From: Chamaecrista fasciculata | Taxonomy: Eukaryota; Streptophyta; Magnoliopsida; Fabales; Fabaceae | Assembly: GCA_003254925.1 (NCBI GenBank) | Contig: QANZ01051349.1 | Span: forward strand, 1 to 64,000 | Direction of reading: 5' to 3' | Length of the DNA stretch: 64,000 nucleotides | In this document: positions 49,350-61,070 of the stretch, one piece after another | Layout: every line of letters starts with the position of its first letter | How positions within the stretch are numbered: position 1 is the stretch's first letter | Position numbers and translations under genes: made by a program | The notes under the pieces: model-generated | What the model was told of the DNA's origin: nothing | Databases searched by the model: none | The model's input: the letters and a program-made list of their open reading frames with translations, nothing else

Positions 49350-50015
49350 TACTCTTAGTACCCTCAAAGTATGAAGTCAGTTTCAGTTATATATTCAGAG
49401 TTTTTTTTTATTAATTGTACCCCCAAAGTATGTAGTTAGCTACGAAGCATGGACACTGACACAGACACGGGACACGACACGGACACGGACACAGCGACAT
49501 GCCAAACTCTAAAAATTACGCGACACGACACGACATATATTTATATATATAAATAATTAAATATTAATAATTTTTAATGAAAAATTTGAAAATTACAATT
49601 TTTATTCATAATATATGTCATATTTATTATTATTTTCTCTTGTCTATCATGTTAAAGTTACTAAAAATTGATTTATGACATATATTATGGATATGTGTTC
49701 TGTCAGTGTCGTACGGGTGTCGGACACTGACACATGTCTGACACGGCGACACGTCTTCAAAATGAAGTATCCATGCTTCATAGATACTTTAGTTTCAATT
49801 GTATCCCAAAAGTTTTTTTTTAGGTCAATTATACTCTCAATTTTTTTTGTGTCAATTGTACCTCCAATTTGGGGATACAATTGATTAAAAAAAAAAAAAA
49901 ACTTTGGTGGGCCAATTAAAACTGACCCTATACTTTGAGGGTACAATTGACTCAAAAAAATTTTGAGGGTACAACTGAAACTAATCTCTATTTTAAGGGT
50001 GTCAAAAGTACTTTT
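49350..50015. mobile_element. Middle foldback element
   Basis: The termini GACAAAAGTACTC and (reverse-complemented) GTCAAAAGTACTTTTG are inverted, and both arms carry 'gtaccctcaaa' and 'gtttcagtt'. Flanks TTTATAAGA and TTTATATAA match at 7 of 9, consistent with a Mutator-like duplication. It is interrupted by the MITE at 49440-49783. Confidence 0.55.
49440..49783. mobile_element. Second copy of the 'GAAGCATGGACAC' MITE
   Basis: The termini are CTACGAAGCATGGACAC on the left and, reverse-complemented, CTATGAAGCATGGATAC on the right. The body aligns along its length, in opposite orientation, with the element at 18935-19267, including 'aactttaacatgatag' and 'atattatgaataaaaattg'. The 8-bp flanks no longer match clearly. 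Confidence 0.85.
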
Positions 50016-50514
50016 GACTTTATATAAAAAAAAGCCAATAACTACATTATATTTTCAATTTTTAGGAAGCTAAACCAAAGTTTTGGGACAAATTTAGAAA
50101 TTGAGAAACAAAAATAAAATCTATTGTTTGTCCCTAAATTTATCTTAAAATTAAAATGTAACCCCTGTATATTGCAAATATACTTTTTAACCTTGACTTT
50201 TTAAAAAATATTGACAATTTAGCCTCTAAAATGTCAATGTAAAGATTAAATAGTTGATATTTATAATAAAATTAGGGACAAAAATTGTATTTCTAATAGT
50301 TAAGAACTAAAACATAATTTTGGGACAAATTTAAAGATTGAAAAATAGCTTTACTCAAAAACATTTCTTACACACTCTAATGATATCATGAGACAAACAT
50401 ACATACATACCAGTGAGAATCCTGAGCTACACGATTTCATCTTTTTGGTTCACTGATATGATCCCTGAGTCTGATTATTAGAAACAATGAATCATGCTTG
50501 AGAGAGGGTTTTAA

Positions 50515-50920
50515 TTAGTGGTAAAACCGGACTGTGTCTTCCGATGATAACATTCTAACATCTTGTGAGAGACCAAGCTCTAAACCTGGCATGTTCATGT
50601 TCATCATCATCCTTCCAATCCCAAAACCACAATTCGAACTGAAACAATCAGAATTCTGTTTCTGCATGATTCCTGAACCAACCCCATTTGAGAGAAAACC
50701 CAGATTCGCAGATTGAGAAACAGAGGATTCCGATGAAAAAACAGAGGAAGATCCTTATTCTTCGTCCTCTTCCATCCACTTTCTTGTGACGATCCTTTTT
50801 TGGAACCACTTGGGATTTTTTCTTCTTGTCTTCTTCTTCATCTTTGCTGCTTGCTTTTGTGTTTGCATTTGCAACTATAATCTCAAACTCCTTCGTCTCT
50901 ACTCTCTTGTCATCTACCAT
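50515..50920 (-). pseudogene. Class I TCP transcription factor, internally deleted
   Basis: Read leftward from the ATG at 50920, the frame has 'ETKEFEIIVANA' and then the start of a TCP DNA-binding domain, 'KKDRHKKVDGRGRRIRI'. The rest of the domain (helix-loop-helix part) is gone. A different frame then gives a TCP-like C-terminus, 'NMNMPGLELGLSQDVRM', up to a stop at 50515. The two halves are out of frame by one base, so no functional protein is expected. Both the loss of most of the TCP domain and the frameshift argue for a pseudogene. The N-terminal and C-terminal motifs resemble the TCP20/TCP6 group. Confidence 0.75.
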
Positions 50921-51069
50921 TTCTGCTTCTTTCTTTTTCCCCCAGTGGATTTATTAGCTTCAGCCTTCAAGTGATACTATGCTCTGCCTCTTTGCAAGTA
51001 AGTCCTCTGTCGCTTTTTTCATTCACACCTCAATTAGTGTTTGTATTACATGTTTACTTGCTACACATA

Positions 51070-51666
51070 GAGGTGTTGGGCGGTTTTGAACCAAATTTTT
51101 AACTGAATCGCTTACGTCGGTTTAAAGTAATTCTTAACCAAGCGGTTAAAAATAATTTGTTTAACCTAACTAATAAATAAGCGGTTTGGGCGGTTATTTG
51201 AGCGGTTAACAAGCTTATTAGTATTATAAAATTAGGGAGAAAAAAATTAGTATTTTGGAGTAATAAGTCTAATTTATAAAATAGATAAAAAAATGACAAA
51301 TGAGATTAGAGATTTGAGAGGATAAAATTGTATGATGAAGAATAGTAGTTAATTGTTATCTAAGATAAAACAAATTTTATGATTTAATAAGATAACATAA
51401 TAAAAAAATATAATAAAATCAAACGATAATAAAAATTAATAATTTTTTTATGAAATGTAATTGCATATAACATAATATAAGTAGAAATAGCTATATATAA
51501 ATACTAGCGTTCGGTTCGGTTAATTGTATGTCTAAATTGTTAACTGAACCAAACCATCCGATTTTAATGCATTTTTAACCAAACCAAATCGTTCAATTGA
51601 TTGGTTTAGTTCGATTTTGTTTCGGTTTAATTTGGTCAAATTAATTTGATTCGGTTTTGAACACCT
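51070..51666. mobile_element. hAT-like MITE with ACACATA duplication
   Basis: The left end GAGGTGTTGGGCGGTTTTGA and the reverse complement of the right end, AGGTGTTCAAAACCGAATC, share the 'AGGTGTT' terminus common in plant hAT elements. ACACATA is duplicated on both sides (51063-51069, 51667-51673), extended to 7 of 8. The ends are dominated by 'cggttcggtt'-type repeats. Non-coding. Confidence 0.75.
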
Positions 51667-51889
51667 ACACATAACATAACTTTGACTACTAGTGGAATGA
51701 AATGAAATGTTTAGAGTAAGCTTTTAAGGAAATATAAAATAATTTTGTTTATTAAAAAAATACTTATCTTGAACTTTTTTTGGGGTAAAGATTTTTTTTA
51801 AAAAAAATTGAGTGATATGCAGATAATAATTTTTTGGGGAGCTGTAGATAATAAGTCTCGAATTAAGAACTGTTTTGGAAGTGATACAT

Positions 51890-52480
51890 CACTATTTGTG
51901 CGTACGCCTAATAGGCCCTCGCTCTAGACCTCTTCTCCCCTCTAAACCTTTCAAGGACACTCGAACCAGTCGAATGCCTCTCCGCACATTTAGGGACAGC
52001 CGTGATCCATCCAGGATTACGGCGCTCGCCCCCAGCTTAACGTAGTCACCCACGATTGCCCTGCTCCGCAATTCTCGGTCTCCATCCTTGTTGGAGATCG
52101 TGGGCCACGAACTTGGTCATACCCACGTTCTCTAGTCCGCTGGCGCCCGCCTTATAACGCGATACGCAATCACCCACGATTGCCTTGCCCTGCAAATCTC
52201 GGTCTCCACCACTCTCGCTGGTGGAGATCGTACTCGACTACGTGGTGCGCCCCGTGTGCTGGCCACCACTCTCACCCTGCTCTATAAATAGAGCTCAACC
52301 CAGCAGACAAATGTTAGCTACTTCTCACTTCCAGAATTCTCTTACTCTCACATCCCTCACATTCTAACTTGAGCGTCAGAGTATTCTTCGCAGGGCCCCC
52401 TTGTGAAGTTCTTGTAGGTACTTGGACACTCGAACTTGCTCTTGCAGCCCACACTTGTTGAACTAGGTAAGTCTGACCAT
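51890..52480 (+). mobile_element. GC-rich LTR-like fragment with TATA box
   Basis: This is a sharply GC-rich island. TATAAATAG (52283-52291) is followed by 'taacttgagcgtcagag' (about 52364-52381) and 'gaactaggtaagtc', the same order as at 3.1-3.7 kb. Two diverged copies (about 52045-52110 and 52168-52232) begin 'cacccacgattgcc', and each contains a 'ggtctcca...tggagatcg' stem-loop. It is probably a solo LTR or a TRIM-like remnant of a Ty3/gypsy lineage. No internal genes adjoin and the ends are approximate. Confidence 0.45.
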
Positions 52481-54840
52481 TTTTTAGTTTATCAGGAAGT
52501 ATTTTTTTAAGGCAATTATCATTTTACTTAGACTTATTAATTAATATAATTAATTTTATCTTTTTTTGTTTTCCTCTTAAATAAAAAAATATATATTGTA
52601 ATTTTATGCGTCAAATTCATTTTAAAAAACAAATTAACTAAAAACAATTTTTTAATTCTTATAAAAATATGTTATATGTTGGCTAGACATAAATCTTTTT
52701 TTTTCCCTCATAAAGCATAAATCAAACGGGCCCTAAACCGTATTTTCATTTTAGAAATACTATTTGGATTGATTATTAAAAAAACCATTATCTATTTCTT
52801 TTTTAAGCCCCCAAACCATTTTCCTCATTTCAGAATAGCAATAAATGTGTGTGAAAATGGTTTTTTTTTGGTCGATGTGTGAAAATGTTGATAATGATTT
52901 ATGATGTGGGATCCCACTTTGGGAGATATTGGGGTGGCCCATCAAAAGATTCGATATGGACTTATATCCAAATGCCATCCATTAAATTCACAACTTTCCT
53001 TTCTTAAGAACAAGTTGTACACTTTACTAGGTTTCAATTTTGACAAGGAAACTTGATCAAAAAAAAAAAAATTTTGACAAGGAAACAATGCCTACTCATG
53101 TCATTTGGTCTTATAATTTTGCTTCTTCATCTTTTATCATATTATAAATTAGGTCATTATTTTTTTCTTTTCACAATTTTAGTTTTATATTTTTACAAAA
53201 GAGTTCTATTGGTAGTCTCACATTGAATTTTGTTCACCCCTACGATAAGTGTGAGTTGGACAACTACTTGGATGAGAGAGAAAATTGACGTGGCCAAATG
53301 GGATGAGATGGATTCAAATTTAATCTCACATCTTTTTAAAATGTTTAAAATATGGTGAAATATATTTAGAATCATTTTAAATTTGGTCTTTCATAATTTT
53401 CAATTATGTTTAATTGCATTTTACATAATTTTCAAGGTGTTCAGAACTATATTTCATAATTAAAAAATGATTCAAGATTTTTTTTTTCTCATTGGACGAT
53501 TGACTCTTTAGTTTATTATATTTCTTTTCAAAAAACATAACATAGAAAAACAGGATTTTACTTCCCTCCTTACATAAGTGAATGAGCAAGTCAAAAAAGA
53601 AAGTTGATTTATCTTGCAAAATAAACTTGCAAAGATTCAAGCAAAGAAAAAAAAACCTTGCAAAAATTAAGTTAGAAATTGTCATTGGAATCTTGGTGAA
53701 TTAATCGTTTATGATTTTGACTTTTGAAATTATCAAATTTAAAAATGATTCTAAAGATATGGGGCCACATTTGAAATCTTTTAGAAAAATATGAGATTAA
53801 ATTTAAAAAAATTTAGAATAATATGAGATTAATTTTGAGTCCATCACATTCCACTTGACCATGTTTCGGTTGTCCCATCACACTTAATGAAAAAAAATAG
53901 ACGAAATTCAAGGTATGACTAATAATGGAACATTTTATAAAGATATAAAACAAAAACTTTTTTTTTAAAAAAAAAAAAGATAATGAACTGATGTGCAAAC
54001 TTACCAAAAGACAAGGGATTACTCTCCAACAATACATAAAAGAGAAATCTAAAATTTAGAAATCCCACTTGACCATGTAATCATGTACCTTTTCTTTTTT
54101 TAAATAACTTCTATCGGTCTATCCATTTTACAATTTAGGCAGAGGTTACATAATAGAAGTAAAACTATCTCAACAACAATATTTTCACCAAGACTCGGAT
54201 CTAAGACCTTAACTATAAAGATTGAATCACCTACCATTCTAAGTAACCACTTGTTTATCTCTTTTTTCAAATCTATCACTTTGTAACTTTCCTTAATGTA
54301 ATTTAAAAAAATCAGTATACCCTTTTTTGCAAACATTTGACTTGTCTTCCAGTGAGACAGACAAGGAAGGGGTCAAAAAGATGTTAATGAACAAATTACT
54401 AATGAACGATTATACACATTATTTGGTCAAATTTGTCTCTATGATATAGGGAATGGATTCTCTCTTGTCGTTGAGATAACGAAAACAGAAACAAGAATAC
54501 GAGAAAGAGAACTAAATAATCCAGAAACCTGGGCTTCAATAGTTAATCTAATATTTAGAAACCTTATACAAACTCCCATTCTTCTCACAACAACAACAAA
54601 AACAAAAACAAAAATTCTCAGCTTTATTTTTCTGCATGGTCTCATCACGTATGGCCTCTCACACCTAGATGCTAGATTCCCAGGTAAGCAAGTACCAAGG
54701 CTAATTACGTGAAAAAAAAATGCACTCCAAAGAGAAGAAGGAATAGAAAGAAAATCCACAAAGACCAATCCTATGCTATGCTATGCTATGTTGTGCTAGT
54801 GTGATTGCAAACCGCACCAGAATGTGAGGATCATTCTCAT
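52481..54840. other. Intergenic, 3' flank of G6PDH
   Basis: AT-rich without recognisable genes. Short repeated phrases such as 'atgagattaaattt' and the inverted 'tttaatctcacat' (53300-53330 against 53780-53830) suggest another decayed foldback. A (CTATG)n run is seen near 54773-54790. Confidence 0.45.
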
Positions 54841-57800
54841 TCATTGGTCCACAACAAGATCACCCCATCTAACATCGTATTTGGCTGCAAGATAGTGAGC
54901 CCCCACCGGACCACGGCTTCCATACGGATAGTATTCTGGAGTGATCTTCTTCTCTTCTAGCTCTTTCAGTACAGGTGTAAAGAGAGACCAAGCAGCATCG
55001 AGCTCATCGCTCCTTATAAAGAGTCTCCTTTCTCCTTCGATAGCGTCTAGAAGAAGCCTCTCGTATGCATCCGGAATCTCCTTAGAATATCTGAGTTATA
55101 ATAAAATGGCAACAGATTATGTAAGAAACAAAGGATTTCAACTATCATCCGTGAGGCCAGGTAATGTTGAATGAACAAGAAGTAACTTGTATTTATGGAT
55201 CTGCCAAGTTGTGTCAAATATTTATACAGCAAAGGAGGGTTGTTTACAATACAAATAAGGCTCAAATGCACCACACTCCCCTGAATTTTAGTCACTGTGC
55301 AACCCTCCCCGCTTAAACTTTTGATTGTGCAAATAACCCCTTTTGTTAAAATTTTCATTGAAAGAAATTCAGTTTCTTTTTTGTTACTATTAATTACAAA
55401 AAGAGTTCATTTTAATTTTAAATTAATGTAGAATGGAACAACAATCATAAAATTGTTAAAAGGAATTGATTTTTTTTAATGAAAATCTTAACAAAAGAGG
55501 TCTTTTGCATAAAATTAAAAATTCAGTGAGTTTTTCATCACTTTTCTAAGTGTAGGAGGATTTTTTGAACAATGACTAAAGTTCAAGGGAATTTTATACT
55601 TTTTAGCCTACAAATAAAACAAGGGCACCAGAGTCATTATTGATCAGTGTCACATATCACCAGATCACCATCTAATTAGGTATGAATAGGCTTAACATGT
55701 GGCTACTAGCTAATCTAAGTTTTGTATTTATTTGGGAGGTAACATGTACTTGATTAGTAAACAGGAAATACCTTGCAGCATAATGAAGATTCAGATTACT
55801 ACGATCCAACCTCATCCCTAAACCAGGTATCTTGTTGTTGATCTTCAAATAAATAGCCTCATCAGGCTGAACTCTTATAACGAGCTCATTTGTTGTTCGA
55901 TCAAGATCTGTACCAAAATTTCGATTGTACAGATTGCCTGGAACATGCCTGAACTGTACTCGTATCTCGGCTCTAACCCAAGAAAACAATTAGTCATTTA
56001 GTAAATAATATATATATATGTATACCAGCCCAAAAAAAAATGTAAGACTCTAATCCCCTTCAGGTTACCTCTTGCTATGTAATGCCTTCCCTGCTTTCAT
56101 CAGAAAAGGCACCCCATCCCATCTTGCATTATCTATGAAGAGGGAAGCTGCAGCAAATGTTGGTGTTAAGCTATCCTTTGGTACAGTTTTGTCATCAGTG
56201 TAAGCTGGATATGTAACACCTCCTTTTGTGTGGCTCTTGTACTGACCTACAACCACATCCTCAAGTCGTAGAGGCCTCATTGAACGTAGAACCTTAACCT
56301 GACACCCATCAAGCAACCGAAATTCTGAATGAGCGAAAACTCATGTCTTTCTTAAAACAGCTCAATGTAAGGTATATAAACAAAATAAACCTTTTCATTC
56401 CTTATGTCCTCTGCATCCAGACTAACAGGGGTTTCCATCGCAAAAAGGGCTAATATTTGAAGAAGATGATTCTGCATAATATCTCTAATTATCCCATAAT
56501 TATCAAAGTACCTGCATATGTTGCAGATATGTAAATATATGAATGTTTCCATATAGATCAAAGAATAGACGAAGTTTGGGAGAAAGAATACCCGCCACGT
56601 CCTTCGGTGCCAAAGTCTTCCGAGAATATTAACTGTACATTTCTTATATACTGCCTTGACCATAAGGGTTCAAAAATGAGATTTGAGAATCGAAGAACAG
56701 ATAGGTTTTCCACAAGCTCTTTCCCAAGATAGTGGTCAATCCTGCATAAAATTTCCCATTTCATGAGACTATGTTTCAGCGCTTAAAGTTGCAGATTATC
56801 AGTCCAATTAAATAACCTGAAAATTTGATCTTCTGTCAGGTACTGCTTGAGAGATTTTGTTAGAGCAGCTGAAGAATCAGAATCACGACCAAAAGGCTTC
56901 TCAACAATGACCCTTGTCCAACCATTACCAGAAGAAGCTGATGTGCTTGCACATTTTACAGCATCTATAAATATATTTGGAGGAATTGATAGATAATATA
57001 GGCGATTAGATATTCTCCCACCCTACAAAAGCAGTTTTCATATTCAAACAAAAACGTTAATTCAAATCAGGGAAGTATTTTTCTAAAATTAGTATCCAAG
57101 AAAGAATTCATAATAAAAATACAAGTTCCAACCTCAATGCAAATAAAACTACATTTCAAAGTACAAAATTCAACTGTAGCATGAACAAAGTGCACAGTGA
57201 GGAGGAGCAGCAGAAGAAAAAATATAGGGCATGTGAGAAGAAAGATTAAAATGTATTAAATTCAGACTGTATATGAAAATATATATCAAATCTAACTGCT
57301 AAATAGACAAATTAGTACTTTCTCAAGCAACACATAGAATATCATGATTATTCCACATCAGCCAGTCATGCAAGACAACAATTAACAGATTCTAGAGCCC
57401 AAAAGATAAATGCTGAAATACTTGATAGTTATAAGCTGCAGACATTTGTAACATACTAATGAGACTCAAGCGATCTAGGGAACCCTCCCTTAAAAGCCAA
57501 TTGTTGAGAGAGGAGAATCAAGTCGCTTGAGTATTCTACCAAGCAACTCATAATATGAGATACTGGACTTGGACATTTCATACTACCCAGTCCTCATCAC
57601 ATACGCATAGCCTTTTAGTTTTCGTTCTTCTCTATTGTCTTTTTGTTACATCATCCACTCCGTCTTCTTGTTTCTCTTCTTATATTCTTGGTATTTTCAA
57701 CACATTTTAGCTTTCCATTCCTAGCTTTTGTTTCTCTTTGTTTTAGAAAGTACTTGTTTTAGAAACTGAGTTTATGACAGCATTTGTATTTCATGGGAGG

Positions 57801-59456
57801 CAGAAAGCTGTTACCAATTAGTCAGAGAAGGACCCAAAGCCATCAAAGGTACCTCACATTTTCGCCCCAAAGGGCGTAATAAAACAACAGTGATCAGTTT
57901 CTACATCTGAAAGTTGTACACTGCTTTACATTAGCCATCCCCCAATGCATGATGTACAGAAGAAAACAAGCCAAACACCATCCATTTAAAATATCACTTC
58001 ATCTAAAGCAACAACTGTAAAACAACCCGGAAAAAATCTATAAAGAACCAAAGTTTTTAACTTTCATTAGAACCAGATGAGGAGGCATACTTTTTTCTTA
58101 GTGAATAAATAAGCTCAGGGAGACTTCTGAAGTCTGAAACACATAAATAGAATTCTTACCTCATGTTCTTTCAGTTTCTTGTCTAGCTCTGCAAAGTTCT
58201 CCTGAGAGTCATATTGACCAGGATGGTAGAAACATCTTTTAAGGAATTCATCCATCTTTTCACTGCAGTTCGCCCTGAAATTTTTGAAAAACATAACTGT
58301 CCAAACGTTAAAAAAAGTCCTCTAAGCATACATAGTGAGGAGATGAGCAAAATAATTAGGGCAGTTAAAAACGTGTCATTACATTAGATGGTATCAACTT
58401 GAGCCCCCACAATGAAAAGTCCCAAATTCAAACCCCTCCTCCAAGAAAAGGAGCTATTCATCTAAGAATTCCAGGTGCAAACATTATGCCATATATGTAA
58501 GCTTCAAGCCATAGGAAACATGAGTATAAAATTACCTCTTATCAATTCGACAAGTGAGGGTCTTGCTAACCATATTTCGTAATTCTGCATCTGTCATCTT
58601 ACTTCGAGCATAACCATAGATGGTGAAGTGCTAAAAAAAGACAGATTGTTCTGTTCAAAACCATATCTTACAAAACATAACAATCAAAAAATAAAGACAA
58701 AAAATCTAACCTTAGGGAGACAATCCTCATAGTAGAGTGCAAAAAGGGCTGGAAATATCTTCTTCTTGGCTAAATCTCCAGAGGCTCCAACCACAGTGAT
58801 ACTAACAGTGGACTCATTCTCATTGCCATCAGAAAATACCAAACCTTCCGACACCTCTGAAGATTTATCCAATAAGATATCATCCTTCAATTTCTTGAGA
58901 GGACTTTCATATTTAACAGATGGTACAGTCGTTGCTGCAGCACCTACAATCATACATGCTAGTTTCATAAGTCTATTAGCCAACCCCTTTAGGTTCATAC
59001 ATTCCTCCCAATATTTTGAAAAACCTTGTTAGGCATATGAGAAAGCTGAAGAGAATCCAAAGCAGAGGATATGTAGTGGCAAGACACTACTTCTAAGTTC
59101 TAATAAATAAATAAATGCATACAAACTTCAAATCAAAAACTGCCAGATATGACAAATATAGCTAAGAAATCGATATTGAACAGCTAGAGAACCCTCTTAT
59201 GTCAAATGAAACAAACAGAAAGTTAGGGAAACCAACCATCTTGCTGCTGCAGAAGAACAGCATTCTGATGTGAATCGGATTGGGATTGAAGAGAAACCTT
59301 AGCCGCAAGAAAGCGTTTTGAGGCGGAAGAAAAGGCCAGATGTTGTTGAAGATGCCCTAACTTAGACGAAGAAGAAGAAGGAGCATAAGGGTAAGATTGA
59401 GAAGACGATTGAAGTGATGGGTATGAACAGCAACGAGTTGAATAGAGTGTTGACAT
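54841..59456 (-). CDS. G6PD: Glucose-6-phosphate dehydrogenase, plastid form (10 exons)
   Basis: Exons (read leftward): 59456-59237, 58943-58711, 58630-58536, 58274-58160, 57022-56817, 56741-56592, 56511-56391, 56298-56069, 55972-55772, 55090-54841. All junctions are in frame, giving 606 aa, the usual size for plastid G6PDH. It catalyses the NADP-dependent first step of the oxidative pentose phosphate pathway. The Ser-rich first 70 residues are a transit peptide. The coenzyme loop is [10 protein letters not shown] (126-135) and the substrate/active-site motif is RIDHYLGKE (290-298). Cys178 and Cys186 ('TCRIDKRANC') have the 8-residue spacing of the disulphide that thioredoxin controls in plastid isoforms. 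No domain is missing. Whether it is P1 or P2 type needs a phylogeny. Confidence 0.95.
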
Positions 59457-59819
59457 ATCTATCTAATGGGTCGTTGAAATTCGATTCGAAGGGGGCGATT
59501 GGGAATGGATGAACAAGTTTCAGAAGGAGGGGTTAATAAGGCTTCGGAAAAAACGAGGGAGGCCCTTGAGATCTCCGAAGGGGTGCTTGTCCCTGCCGCC
59601 AATGGCTACCAAAGGAGGATCATTTTGTATACAGTTTTTGTTTTTCTTTCTTTTTCATGTGAAAAATATAATTGGGGTGAAATGAAATTTGTAATATGCC
59701 CAAGTAGAGGACAAAATGGGGGTTCGTTCGATGATGCTTTGATTCCCCACCGAGCTGGTAGGTGTTTTGATGGAAGCAGAGTTTTACAATTTTACAACTT
59801 GTAGTTATTAAATTATTTT

Positions 59820-60190
59820 GGCCAAAGTCCTAATCTAGTCCCATCTTTTTTTTTTTTCTCAATTTCCAATTTTGTCCTGTATCTTTTTTTTATTTTTTAT
59901 TGTACTTTTGGTCTCAACTCTCATATCTTTGGGTAAAATTCCAATTTGGTCTCATATTTTCTTGTGTTGCAGATTTAGTCTCGTATCTTTGAGTCAATTG
60001 CATAATTGGTCCTTTATCTTTATGTGAAGTGATCTTATATCTTTACAAAAGGATCAATTGTTGGTTGGTCTTTTTACAAAGATATAAAATCACTTTTGCA
60101 ACTTAACCAAAAAGTGTGGGACAAACAATGATAATGAGACTGAATTGGGAATTGATGAAAAGATAAGAGAGATTTACTTACACTTTAACC
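59820..60190. mobile_element. MULE-type MITE with perfect 9-bp duplication
   Basis: AATTATTTT flanks the element (59811-59819, 60191-60199). The left end GGCCAAAGTCCTAATCTAGT and the reverse complement of the right end, GGTTAAAGTGTAAGTAAATC, are related to the termini of the element at 37001-37530, and the interior has the same 'tttggtctcatatctt' repeats. It begins about 360 bp upstream of the G6PDH start codon. Confidence 0.85.
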
Positions 60191-60281
60191 AATTATTTTT
60201 AGTTATAAAAGTAAAGGAAATATTTTAATTTGTTACTTAAGGAAATATTTTCTATAACTTCACATTGTGGTTTAATTTTTT

Positions 60282-60509
60282 TGGGTAAATTACACAAAAG
60301 GATCCTATGGTTTGACCCTTTTTCAGATAGGGTATATGTGGTTTGAAAAGTTTCAAATTGGGGCCTACGGTTTTCTCCGTTTTCAATTAAGGTACCAGGT
60401 GGTTATGACCGTCCAAACTAACGGTGCACGTGATTATCACGTGACACCCAAACCCTAATTTGCCTAATTTCCTTTCATTCCAACTATCTCTCGCTCGCGA
60501 CGAACTCAG

Positions 60510-60565
<56 letters not shown>

Positions 60566-61070
60566 GACTTCGTCCTCCACCTTCACTCACTCTGGCTCGC
60601 GACTTCATCCTCCATCTTCACTCTCTCGCCATTTTCCATTCATTCTAACTCTCTCTCGCTCGCGACACTCACCCTTCAACTCCACTCTCTCTCTCTCTCA
60701 CGACATTCAACACTGTGACATTGAACACCAATCGCAAACCCTAATTTTTTCGTGCTCCTTCTTTCCCCATCAAACAAATCGGTTCAGTTGGTGATTATTT
60801 GACAATGTATGGTAACTATTCCACCATGTCTGGTGCTTCACAATCATCAAGTGCTGCATCCGGTTCATTTGGTGGCCAAAGAAGGCGTTGTCTATGTGGT
60901 TTGAATGCCCATTTGCGCACGTCTTTGAAAGAGTGTAGTTTTGGAGTGCAATTCTTCACTTGCCCAAGATATAAGGAGAAAACCACAGGCCCCAATTTGA
61001 AACTTTTCAAACCACATGTACCATATCTGAAAAAGGGCTAAACCACAGGACCCTTTTGTATAATTTACCC
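60282..61070. mobile_element. Mutator-like element with captured gene fragment
   Basis: The inverted termini are about 95 bp and highly similar: GGGTAAATTACACAAAAGG on the left, GGGTAAATTATACAAAAGG from the right. The 9-bp flank TAATTTTTT is present on both sides (60273-60281, 61071-61079), though of low complexity. The interior is not a simple foldback. It contains pyrimidine-rich leader-like DNA, including (CT)n at 60515-60563, and the start of a GRF-type zinc-finger coding region. That combination is the hallmark of a Pack-MULE. Confidence 0.75.
60799..61041 (+). pseudogene. Captured GRF-type zinc-finger fragment
   Basis: An 80-codon frame starts ATG and, after a Ser/Gly/Ala-rich leader, reads 'RRCLCGLNAHLRTSL' and 'GVQFFTCPRY'. 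This is the C-x-C-G ... F-x-x-C-P-x-Y spacing of a zf-GRF domain. It then runs straight into the right terminal inverted repeat of the transposon, so the last 20 or so residues are transposon-encoded. A real GRF protein would continue with its own sequence. Probably non-functional, but expression of a chimera is possible because a leader-like region lies upstream. Confidence 0.6.

Larger units (their letters stand above)
49191..50110. mobile_element. Outer foldback of a three-level nested set
   Basis: The left segment (about 49195-49260, 'taaatttatctcaaaatta') resembles the reverse complement of the right one (about 50050-50110, 'taaatttgtcccaaaactt'). A further related copy follows at 50120-50350. 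The interior is occupied by a second foldback (49350-50015), which itself contains a hAT-like MITE (49440-49783). Confidence 0.4.

Noticed and set aside
59499-59804. 101-codon frame on the plus strand next to the G6PDH start
   Set aside because: It overlaps the G6PDH promoter/5' UTR on the opposite strand, has no recognisable domain and no splice support.
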